A stretch of DNA of 64,000 nucleotides. Source: Ceratodon purpureus. Taxonomy: Eukaryota; Streptophyta; Bryopsida; Pseudoditrichales; Ditrichaceae. The stretch lies in the NCBI GenBank assembly GCA_014871385.1, contig CM026431.1, forward strand, positions 3,078,604-3,142,603, in the 5' to 3' direction. Of this stretch, positions 14,107 to 23,530 are shown in pieces (positions within the stretch are counted from its first letter, which is position 1; every line of letters begins with the position of its first letter). Position numbers and translations under genes: made by a program. Below the pieces are notes generated by a model. The model had not been told where the DNA came from. It was given only the letters and a program-made list of their open reading frames with translations, and did no database searches.

Positions 14107-14852
14107 TTCGGCCTGCTGATAATTTCGGTGGCTTACATTTCTGATCACTGATAAAGTCGAATTTCATTATTCTTAGTATCAATAAATTTAGATATTGAAG
14201 ATTTGGCTTAAGCCCATAATCAATCTTTCTGTAGCTCTGTATAATAGAAATGAGATTCCAGGAGCAACATGGATCTTCTGAGAATTCTACCAATGAATCT
14301 GAATCCTTACTTAGAAGAGCGTCTTCTCACCAGAATTTGAAGAATCCACCATGCGGATTCAAAGACTGTAAATTCAGATCAAGAGCATTGATCAGAGTTT
14401 TTTGCGTTTATTTTTGTGAAATGGGATATTCAAATGGTAATACAATTATACCCCGATCTCGGATGGGGCTGACATTTTAAGGAGATATGAGGACTACAGC
14501 TAGGATTATGTGGGTAATTTTATCATATCATTCCATAATTTAAAGTAATTTTGGCGAAAGTGGGGGCACAAGTATGTCAAGAAGTTGGGGTCGCATTCCC
14601 CGGCAACAACCGGCCAGCAAGGTGCTGGATATGGCTCGTGTCAGTGATCAATGAGCAGCTATTCAGGGCAAAATGCAGACCAGCTGCCATGTATCACCTC
14701 TTGCTGGTGATATTTTCGAAAACAACAGTAACTGCGATGTCCCATATTTCCATCTCGGGCGATCCAGTGTAGTTTCTTCATCCCACTTCAAAGGTCTTTG
14801 TCGGATAATATTACCGAATTGATCAACTCACAATTCCTGATAGAGTGTGATA

Positions 14853-14956
14853 TGCCTTCAGATTGTTTTTTTTTTTTTTTTTTTTTTAAGACACGTAACA
14901 CGTTAATATTACTGCAAAGAAGGTAACAAAACAACTGCCAGCCTTCAGATTGTTTT
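14853..14956 (-). mobile_element. Short retroposed insert with poly(A) and 16-bp direct repeats
   Basis: GCCTTCAGATTGTTTT occurs at 14,853-14,868 and at 14,941-14,956. Between them is a run of more than 20 T followed by about 54 bp. Read on the minus strand this is a short unique sequence ending TGTCTTAAAA and a long A tail. Target-site duplications plus a 3' poly(A) mark LINE-mediated retroposition. The short body (TTGTTACC, TTTGCAGTAATAT) resembles the 3' end of the insert at 25.7 kb. Confidence 0.8.
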
Positions 14957-15554
14957 GACCTAGTCGGGCAAACTTTTTCACACTTTTTTCATTCTAAGGA
15001 CCGTCTTTTTCGCCCCTTGGGCATAGAGGGGTTAAGTTGCACATTCGTTACATGAATTGAAGTTAACAGGGCGTTAGCGTTATTTTGGCTAGCCTACGCA
15101 TTTGTAGAAACTTGTGATTAAGTTATATGGAATTTGTGTGCTCATTTTAATGTGCGACACTATTTCATTCATTCTGGACTTAGTTGTTTTAACCTCCCTA
15201 ATAATGCGACGTGACTTCTCCAGTTCCTACTACTTTGATTGAGGTGAAGGGACAGTTTGTGTCTCAATGATGGAGGGTGGCTGAGTTGAGGTTCAGGGCT
15301 AGTAGAAGCTGCTCATGACGTGACAACCAGAGTCTCTTTGAGGTCCTGATAATAAAGTGATTTGAAAAAGGTGAACTGATATGGTTCACGCTACTCTAGC
15401 TCCTTTTCTATATGTCTGGAATATGGGAGCAGAATTCAACTCATTCCTTCAGTTTTGTTTCATTTGCGTTGGTTTTTTGCGCTTGCTAAGAGTTGTTTCC
15501 CGATCCTTCTGCATAACAACTTCTTGCCCTCTTCTCACGTCTGTGCAGCCTGCT

Positions 15555-17230
15555 ATGGCGGCATTTACGGTTCGGTTTGTTGATTCCTCAAAATATCCGT
15601 GCTCAATTTTCTGGTTTCGGAGCTACATGCGGCTCAATGGCGAGGGCATTATCCCCTCAGTTTCTCCAGACGAGCTCATGCCTCCCCCTGAAGCACTGGC
15701 GATGTTCTGTGGCCCTAAGACCAGGACCGGATATTATTTTGACAACCATGGAAACTCTGCTTACGATGAGTACGTACGCGATTTATTTCCTCGCGTAATG
15801 CAGATGGAATGGCCTGTGAATTCCGTGCTTCCCTTTCGCTTCGCCCAAGGGGTTGTTGCTGAGGCGATGGACATTGAAGTAAACTGGGCGGAGTTCGCCT
15901 TCGTGGAGACTCACCCGCATCATCGCCTCTCGGGTGAGCCGCGAATTTTGGACGAGTACGAAGGTTTGACGGAACCACTGGGGCCGCTTAACAAAGTAAA
16001 CCCGTTCCCTAACTTCAAGGTAAGATTGCGGTCCCATATCTCCCTGTTTTTTTGATTGCCATGTGTCCCGTGCATTTGATTTTGAAATAGAAACATAAGT
16101 TGGTCGTCAATATCGTTGTTGAGGAATAAGATGGGGATGACGAAATTACTTTAGTCCGTGAATCCCGCCTTCAAATGCTGTCTCCATTTCTAGTCCCACT
16201 TATTTTAGTTTCGTGCTTATGAGCTTCGAAGGTCGCTGTCTCTGTTCTTACAGTTTGAATGTATTGATTTGCTAAATGTGAATGATCTCAATGTAAGTTT
16301 GAAGTTTCGTCAACTCCAATGTGTACTTCTGACTCGGGTGAACTGCTCATTATCGGCAAGTAATTTCATTAGTGGAAATTATAGTGTTAAGAATGTAATC
16401 TATTCTATCTTGCTCGACTCGGGTCGGAAATGATTCCTAACAAGAGTAACCCTCCCCGTAATCATTCTGTAATTTTGTACTATTCTGTGTAGGATCAAGT
16501 GCGGGCTTTAGAAGCAGCTGATTCAACACATGCCCAGGTAGTCGGCAAGTTCACTCATACGGAGGACCCTTATAAACCTTCGTCGTCGACGCCCATGGAG
16601 GAGGTCGAGGAGCCTCAGTTCGAATTACCGCCGGCTGCTTTCCCTCGCTTGGGTGATTCCAGCAACGATCCCGACGGCATACGCATGTGTCGCCTCGTGA
16701 AGAATGGGCTTGCTGTTCTACGGCCCGATATTATGAAATTGATTGACGGCAAAGGCGTGGAACTTCGAACTGCAAGGCACTTCTCGTCTGGGCCCGTGAC
16801 CACTATCTCTCTACGGCTTAAAGGAGAAGAAGACCGTCTGAAACATGTGAATCGGATATTGGCGGAGAAGAAGAGTAGTCGTGACCGTGCTGTCGAGGAG
16901 TATGAAAAGTCACGGGCGATGCTAACTACTGCTCGGGATGTCGCTCGAGATGTTGAGCTGATAAAGTCCTTTACTCTGGAGCAGAATGAGGCAGCGAAGT
17001 CCTTGGTCAGCTTCTGCGAGTCAGTTGTGAATTCTTCGCACGCGAATGAAGATGTAGCTCATAAAGCAGTGGCAGAGTGGGAATTAAAATCTCATAGGCT
17101 TTCAGTGTTGGTGGTGAAGGTTAGCGAGGAACTCGCTGCAGCGGAGGCGAAGAATCATTCGGAGTGCTGTGAAATTGACAAAGAGATGGACAAGATAGTC
17201 GCTGTGTCTCGCTTTCTCAAGCGGATCTAG
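15555..17230 (+). CDS. Unrecognised coiled-coil protein B of the palindrome island (two coding exons)
   Basis: Exon 1 runs 15,555-16,019 and ends at a good donor (AAG|GTAAGA). Exon 2 runs 16,493-17,230 after the acceptor TTCTGTGTAG. Both are in phase 0, giving a 400-residue protein. A pyrimidine-rich stretch ending CTGTGCAG at 15,548, six bases before the ATG, suggests a further intron in the 5' leader. I chose this ATG because the longer upstream frame runs through that acceptor. Residues about 46-118 share the ordered motifs of protein A (GxKxxxGYYF, DLFPRVMQ, FAQGVVAE, VNWAEFA). Residues about 265-395 are charged and heptad-like, with RALEAADS and EEDRLKHVNRILAEKK-type segments, predicting a coiled coil. 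The function is unknown. This and protein A define a small local family. Confidence 0.7.
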
Positions 17231-17914
17231 AGAACCTCACGAACTGGATTGGTGATTGATCGTCGACAATGAATGGTGTCCTGTTGTCGTAGTGTCAAAT
17301 CCATATGGTCGTTTCTCTGAATCTCCAGGCATGGGTGTTATGTACCCTTGATACTGTTTTGCTTACGAACTATTCCGTCTATTTTCCCCGTGAATTTCGG
17401 CTCAAGTCCATTGTTTTGCGCTTATAGTATACAGTGCGAGAAACCTCTAGTGGAAGACATCTCCTAAACATTCTGTAAATCTTATAAATGTTGTAACCTC
17501 TGTCGCCAGTTAATAGTTGTCAGCTGCATGCTCGTGCGTTTGAACGTCTTCCGGCCATGACACATAGAAGCTGCTTTGAAATTAATATTTGACAAAGTCG
17601 GTGAAAGCCTCGGACATCTTTTTCTGAAGGGTTTATCGTTGCAAAATTGAATCCACTCCCCACGGTCAAATCGATTTCCAGAACAATCATGACAAAGTTA
17701 AAGATGAAGTCATAAAAGAAAGATGGATTGAACTTAAATGATGGCTAGATAGTGCTGACTCTCGATAGGACTTTGAAGGGATGATTAGAGATATTAAACA
17801 ACAAAACAAGAACAAAAAAACGAACGCATTCAGTAGTAGAGCATGTTTGGCAAAGAGAGAGGTTGATTTTGTACCTCGCGAAGGGTAATTGCATGGAATA
17901 AAGTGGTGGTTTAA

Positions 17915-17975
17915 ATATATATATATTTTTTTTTTGGAAGCAAATGGTATCTTTATTCCGGTTGTTCTAATTTTT
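17915..17975 (-). mobile_element. Retroposon 3' end (poly A, conserved tail)
   Basis: On the minus strand this reads CCGGAATAAAGATACCATTTGCTTCC followed by about ten A and a (TA)n run. The AATAAAG - ACCATTTGCTTC - A(n) order matches the inserts at 9.1 kb and 25.7 kb, implying a common LINE or SINE family. The 5' boundary and target-site duplication were not resolved, so the limits are approximate. Confidence 0.55.
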
Positions 17976-18433
17976 ATACTAATAGTTTCTCGAGCATGGG
18001 AGTTCTAGATTTCCTGTCGGCGCATAGAGAGTGGTATATATTACATAGGTGTGAGGTATTGCTTTATGCATTTCCAGCGTTGTTTATGGTTAGCGTGCAA
18101 TTGATCGATAACTTCAGGAAAGTCACTAGAAGTTATGGTAGCTTTAGCAGGGGCTTTTCTATGTGGAATTAGCCCCCCTTTACAAAGGATTCCTGAAGTC
18201 ACAATTTTTCTTGAACACTTGTTTTAGCGCCCAAAATTGCACATCTTGGCCAAGCTAATTTATCCTGGCTAGAATGAATAATAAGGAGGCAAAAGGTAAG
18301 GTGTACTCATTGAGGATTCTAACCCCAAATGACCAGGTAAGTTTCAGGTTTGGTTTAACTGAAATAGGATGATCTCGTATGGTAATCTGAAATTTGTCAT
18401 GGTTGGGAACTTGTTTATTGACCTAGGCGAAAA

Positions 18434-18447
18434 TGGCGCCAGCGCCA
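18434..18447. repeat. GGCGCC palindrome, copy 7
   Basis: TGGCGC-CA-GCGCCA followed by TTCACAATCACCTTAG, similar to the flank of copy 4. It lies between proteins B and C. Confidence 0.95.
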
Positions 18448-19122
18448 TTCACAATCACCTTAGTTTCATTTAGCATTCCGCTTTATTGAGCAGCCTTCTT
18501 ACGATTTCGTTGGTTGGCAATTGTAGACCGTTGTTATGGATTGCTGGTTAACGACTGCGAATGGTCGTGTATCTTGGATATAAGCAGAAATCCCTACTTA
18601 TTGTGCGTGGATTTATACTGATATTCTGTTGACTAGTTTTGTTTCTGGATTTTGATATTCGTTTGTAAGGAAATCCAGAGTTCAAAATTATGTCTGCCTA
18701 ACTCGGAATTCTAGTTTGTTCCCGAAGTGTATCAATATTTCTGAGAAAGCAAAAACTTAATCGGTTTAATTATCCGTAACGTCTTTTATAATTGTTGCAT
18801 TGTATTTTCTACTCTGTATCACCGCACTAGCGATTTTCATCCAGCTGTTATCCATTTTATTATGGTTTCTAAGGTTACAGCAATTTATTTATCACAACAA
18901 CTTATCACATAGTCTCGGTAATTAATAAGCATTGAGCAGACCTATTTTAGGATTCTTTTGGTAGACACATATCCGAATACATACATTCTCGAATGGATTC
19001 ATTTCAAAAGTTCTGTATGAACTGTTGGCCTATTATGTTAGTTAGTTTTAATATCGCATATTGCAATACTGCCCAACGAAACCATAGATGATTACGTATA
19101 ACTGAATGCATGGTTGTGTGGT

Positions 19123-19136
19123 TGGCGCCGGCGCCA
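19123..19136. repeat. GGCGCC palindrome, copy 8
   Basis: TGGCGC-CG-GCGCCA, preceded by GGT, about 1.2 kb upstream of protein C. Confidence 0.95.
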
Positions 19137-20332
19137 GACGATCTTTGTAAAATGTGGACAGTCTTCATTGAATGGGTTGTGATGCCCCCATTGTGACTCA
19201 TAGATTTCCGAGTGATTGTGTTAGAATATGTTGAGTTCATACATTGCTTGTTAAGAAAATTAAATTTTGCTTGCAAACAAAGCAAGAACTCGGATGTGAA
19301 TGTCTTTAGTAATCGAATGTTATCGTCATTTCGGTCTTCTGGTTCGGTTTATTATCTTATACGTGACATCTTGTTTTTTTTTATGCCTAACTAGCATATT
19401 GTGTTGCTGTATATTTATTTGTTGAATGAGAAGCAATTAAAAAATTAAAAATTAAAAATAAAAATAATGAAAAAAGAAAGAAGAAGAAGCAGTAAACTTT
19501 CACTTGAGGTGCGTGGGTTTATGAATTCACTATTGACATTTTTGATTGTTTCTTTTTATTTTGAAGCAAATGGTGACTTACCATTGAAATTTCAATAAAT
19601 AATTTGGCTTCGAATTATTGTAAACAGTTTATTAATGTATAGACGAGTAGGTTTTACAGAGCGTTCCTTCATACGCTGGGACTTTGTAGTGGAGTTCTAC
19701 ATGGGAATTTGACTAGAGATAATCCTTGGAATTTCACCAAAGATAACAATTTGGAGTTTATATTTGAATTTTAGTCTATGTTTATGTTCTTGCGTCATGA
19801 TTAGCTTAGATTCGCGCTTTATTTACACTTGTAATTTAAACCTGTTATTAGCATAATGAGTCACTTGTACATTTCGAATTATGCATGTTGCCCAAGTCCA
19901 GTTTATCTTTATTGATTTCTGTTGTGTCATATTCCTCACTGTTCAGCTCTGATGAGTTTAGTTTACATCTATACCTGGTTTTTGGTTCAGAACGTTCCGT
20001 TGGTTACAGAGATTGAGTCATTCGAAATCTCGCATTAACGACCTGGTTTTTGGTGGTGGTTCAGCTTTCGTCTTTGACGTTGTGGCCATGAGGATGTGGC
20101 TGAGATTTTAGCCCGGGCATCAGATTCCGGCTGACTTTATTGCTGCTTGAATTTGAATTTAGGTTATACCTTGTATAAGACAAGAACGATGAGGTCATGG
20201 AGCCCAACCCCGCTTCTTCTCTAGTACTAGTATCCTCCGGAGGCTGCAAAGGTCTCAAATTTTGCAAGTGCTGCTCTCCATCCCTAGTGTAGTTCAGAGT
20301 GTAATTAGCTTTTCGTGGAATCTCGTTGAACC

Positions 20333-21365
20333 ATGGGGGAGGATGCTGTGAGGAGGGTAGCTAAGAGAAAATCCTGCGAGGTTTGGTGTGACCTCGGTTG
20401 TGTGAATTTAATTGACTGGGAAGAGCCGCATTTGCCGATTTGGGATAGCGCATCATCTCGACGTCTTGGTGAGTTTCAGCATCTTTGTGATGCTCCTAGA
20501 TCGTTGCCGGAGTTGATGCAGTGGCTGCGGAGCGTGTCCGAGTTTGAGGAAGTCTCGGCTATGGAGTGTCCCAGCATCAAATCCGTTTTCGATCTGGCTG
20601 GACCTTCGTGGGATGGAGTTTGGACACCTCAGGCGATCCTATCTTTTCAAGCTGCGGCAAACGCCTCCGGCATTATGCATCCCTCCATGGAGGTTCGCAA
20701 AGCGCTGAAGAGTGCTGCTCCTTCGAGGAATTTATCCCCTGCTCGAATTTCCTGGCGCACCTCATCAAATTCCCGGTCAGACTTTGTAGTTCGAACTAAC
20801 TGTGAGGCTGTCAAGAGAGCTCATACGATTCCGACCCCATCGTCTGCAATGTTCGTGGTTCCAAATTTGATTCCTCTAGTGATTTTGTCGGATTCAGATT
20901 CTGCTTCTGTCGATGAGGGTGGAGATGATGAGTTTGACTGCCAGGCGTTGTCCAATCCGGTCAACGATGATGCTTCCAGCCCTTTTTCAGCAGGTTTGGG
21001 ATTTCTACAACTCTCATGCCGTCCATTCCATTTGTTTCATTGAAATTCCGTTCTACGATGGTTTACATAGATGACTGAGTCTGCTTAGGATTTGCTAATA
21101 GTAGTGTATGAGATATCGATATTCGTTTCTATCTTCAATCCGAAGTTATTCAGAATTAGTGGTTTACGCGTTTTTTATATTTTTCTGCTTTGCAGGATGT
21201 GCGGAAGTTGCTTCTCGCTCCACACTCGTACCTCCGGAGCTATCTCCAGAGCTTCGTGAAAAGTATTTTCCTGCTATGTCAGGATGTGCGGAAGTTGCAG
21301 TTCGCTATACGCTCGATACTCCCGTGCTTTCTCCAGAGCTTCGTCAAAAGTTTTTTCCTGAATGA
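20333..21365 (+). CDS. Unrecognised protein C with SIM-like motif and duplicated tail (two exons)
   Basis: Exon 1 is 20,333-20,993 (donor CAG|GTTTGG) and exon 2 is 21,196-21,365 (acceptor TTTGCAG). The phase 1 junction fits exactly, giving 276 residues. I recognise no domain family. Residues about 179-200 read PLVILSDSDSASVDEGGDDE, a hydrophobic core followed by serines and acids. That is the layout of a SUMO-interacting motif (inference). The second exon is two 29-residue repeats, GCAEVASRSTL...LSPELREKYFP and GCAEVAVRYTL...LSPELRQKFFP, encoded by a tandem duplication of 87 bases. A basic N-terminal patch (RRVAKRKS) could aid nuclear entry. It shares no clear domain with proteins A and B but lies in the same palindrome island. 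Confidence 0.6.
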
Positions 21366-21483
21366 TCGCAATCATACTTGGATTCTAGGATCGGCAAGAT
21401 GATTTGTATGGAGTGTGATCCTTTTTCGGTTCGTCGTAAGAAATGCTGTTCAATTTTGTTTGTTCCTGGGTTAGGTGCATGCT

Positions 21484-21497
21484 TGGCGCTGGCGCCA
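21484..21497. repeat. GGCGCC palindrome, copy 9
   Basis: TGGCGC-TG-GCGCCA, about 120 bp downstream of the protein C stop codon. Confidence 0.95.
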
Positions 21498-22013
21498 TCG
21501 TCAATTCTTTGCTCTAGCGATCTCGGATTTGTATAATTCTGATGTTTCTTTTATTACAAGAACTCCCCACAACGATATACTCAGTATTTCCGATCGGGTG
21601 TGCTTTTGTGATATGTCTATATTCTCTAATGTGGGATCAAGTTTTCCTTCGAACCTGTTTTCCTATTCTTTTCAGAGATTGACTGATGATTGGTTTATAA
21701 GTCCAACTTGGCTTTTTGTTTTGTTTCTGTACGAACGTTAATAGTTGTTTGGTTTTGAGCTCAGATGATTTGCTCGACGTTATTGAATTTCAAGCTAGTA
21801 CATGTCTGCATTTGTTTGCTGTGCACTCAGAGGGGCCCGTATCGGATTGTACAGTCGCACTCTCTGCTCTTGAGACCCTGCACACATCCTTGGAATCGGA
21901 CCGTTGCTCTTGGACGGATTTCAGTTGTTCTGTCTATCATTTATGTATCAGCTTCCTGACAAACTTCTTTTTCATGTTGTTCTGGTTTTAGATATAAAAT
22001 TCGTCTAATGGGT

Positions 22014-22027
22014 TGGCGCCGGCGCCA
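22014..22027. repeat. GGCGCC palindrome, copy 10
   Basis: TGGCGC-CG-GCGCCA preceded by GGT, as in copy 8. This is the last copy I can find in the window. Confidence 0.95.
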
Positions 22028-22900
22028 TGTGCATTTTTCAGTTGTCAATATTGTGCCGTATTTCATTTGAGTTCTAATTGTTATATACTTATGAGATTCT
22101 CATTTATCCAGACATTGCGCGTGCATTGCTGCGATTGGGTTCTCTTGTAAATTTTATACGCTCGATTTCTGTTTTGTATCAGATTATGTATGTATGATGT
22201 ATTATACTTTGGATGAGGTATGAATTGTTTCATCGTTCGTATTACATCGTATGTATTTTGTGTACAGAGGTACTGAATGCGTTTTTGTTCCGTCGATTGT
22301 CCTTGTGGATGATTACGCTTGTCGTGATCCGCTTTTCGTTTCTGACAACGTTTTCGTCGTCTGCTCATATCTTACACAGTCATACAGCCTGGCCTACGGT
22401 TCTACCGGAACTGCCTAGATTAGAACCTGTCAACCCTAAGTGACACACTCCGAAACTACTACCTCGGACAAGATGACGACAAAAAGTTGAAAGCTGAAAT
22501 CATCGAATGAAGTTATCCTGTCAAAGCTCTAAGGACCCGGATATAAATTTTCCGGATGAATTTTGTGCAAACGCTACATAACATAAGGTAAGTTTATTGC
22601 ATCATGCATTGAACTTTTCATAGCAGTTGTACTGTTCAAAATTGAACCCAAGTTGCACTGTATAGAATTGCACTGAAGATGAACAAAGTCAAGATATTGG
22701 CCTTGATTTCTGCACAACATGTGGACTGCTCTATAACATGACACATTTGCATTCCCTACACCGTTCAGACATTCAGACCAGAAAATCCAACACTGGGACC
22801 ACACCATGGCTGCATTCATCATTTGTATCATGCAAGATATTAATAGCTATGAAGGGCCTGTGTCAACAGAATAATGTTACACCAAACATCAACGTCACAG

Positions 22901-22950
22901 CGTGAAACAAAGGGTGAAACAAAGGGCGAAACAAAGTGTGAAACACGTAT
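22901..22950. repeat. 12-bp tandem repeat GTGAAACAAAGG
   Basis: Four consecutive copies with small changes (GTGAAACAAAGG, GTGAAACAAAGG, GCGAAACAAAGT, GTGAAACACG). It lies in non-coding DNA. Confidence 0.8.
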
Positions 22951-23196
22951 CAGAAGTATCAGATGTTGATCAGTACCTGTACCTTAGGTGCAGCTTTGGC
23001 AAACAAATAATCTAAATATAAATTTCGGATTAAAAAAAGAATCATGTTGTCTATTTGTTGTAAAACCATGAAATAAGATTTGATAATTGATGAAATATCT
23101 TGAAAAAAACACATGAGCTTAAAATCAAATCAATAAAACATGTTCAAAGTGATCATATGAAGTCTACTAAAATAACAAACATCCAATGAAACTTCA

Positions 23197-23530
23197 TTAA
23201 CCCCTAATTGGCCATGACCATTTCTCACCAAAAACACTCTAGAAACTATCATTTCAAAACTATCATTTCAGAAGCAAGAGTGAACAAATCAAAAATAAAA
23301 TTGCTTTTGCATCTCTAACCATAGGATCTGACTTAGGACTTCTAGAAGATCATGCACAAAAAATTTCAATAAATTTAACTGCGTGGATTAGAAGATTATA
23401 GGGTTTGAATTGAGAAACATTTTCATCCTTTCAAAACATGATCAATTGACTTTGACTTCTCTTTGAGTACATTTTTTTCACTATACATGTTGGAGGTTTT
23501 GTACTAAAATGATGTACATGTAACATGATG
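23197..23530. mobile_element. Partial left end of a piggyBac-type element
   Basis: It begins TTAACCCCTAATTGGCC, close to the start of the MITE that follows (TTAACCCCTAAAGCATTTGGCC). Like that MITE and the autonomous element, it then carries a CCATAGGATCT/CCGTAGGATCT subterminal box and a GATTATAGGGTTTGAATTGAG-like stretch. No matching right end of its own was seen, so it looks like a truncated relative into or beside which the MITE inserted. Confidence 0.45.

Larger units (their letters stand above)
11518..15548. other. Intergenic spacer with five palindromes
   Basis: About 4 kb between proteins A and B holds copies 2-6 of the GGCGCC palindrome, one degenerate half-matching copy (14,053-14,066) and a small retroposed insert near 14.87 kb. 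Two stretches, about 12,715-12,780 and 14,138-14,205, are diverged copies of one sequence (both begin GATCACTGAT-AAGTCGA). The spacer is therefore at least partly built from repeats. Short open frames here (for example 14,250-14,480 and 14,551-14,772) have no recognisable domain. Confidence 0.6.
17231..20332. other. Intergenic spacer with two palindromes and a retroposon tail
   Basis: This spacer lies between proteins B and C and holds palindrome copies 7 and 8. A retroposon-type 3' end lies near 17.9 kb, and a weaker echo of the same tail near 19.55 kb (TTTTATTTTGAAGCAAATGGT). AT-rich simple sequence lies at about 19,436-19,490. No credible gene was seen. Confidence 0.55.
21366..23196. other. 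Right part of the island and adjoining spacer
   Basis: This part holds palindrome copies 9 and 10 and then turns AT-rich. At about 22,900-22,950 there is a short tandem array of GTGAAACAAAGG-like 12-mers. Open frames such as 21,716-21,991 or 22,081-22,368 on the minus strand have no domain and no conserved pattern that I can see. Confidence 0.5.

Noticed and set aside
22081-22368. Minus-strand 95-codon basic frame (MSRRRKRCQKRKADHDKR...)
   Set aside because: It starts basic like a nuclear protein, but shows no domain, no splice context and ordinary spacer composition.
9500-22450. Island as an integrated giant-virus or other viral segment
   Set aside because: No capsid, packaging ATPase, polymerase or other viral hallmark is visible, and two of the three genes have normal plant-type introns. 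The idea was not supported.
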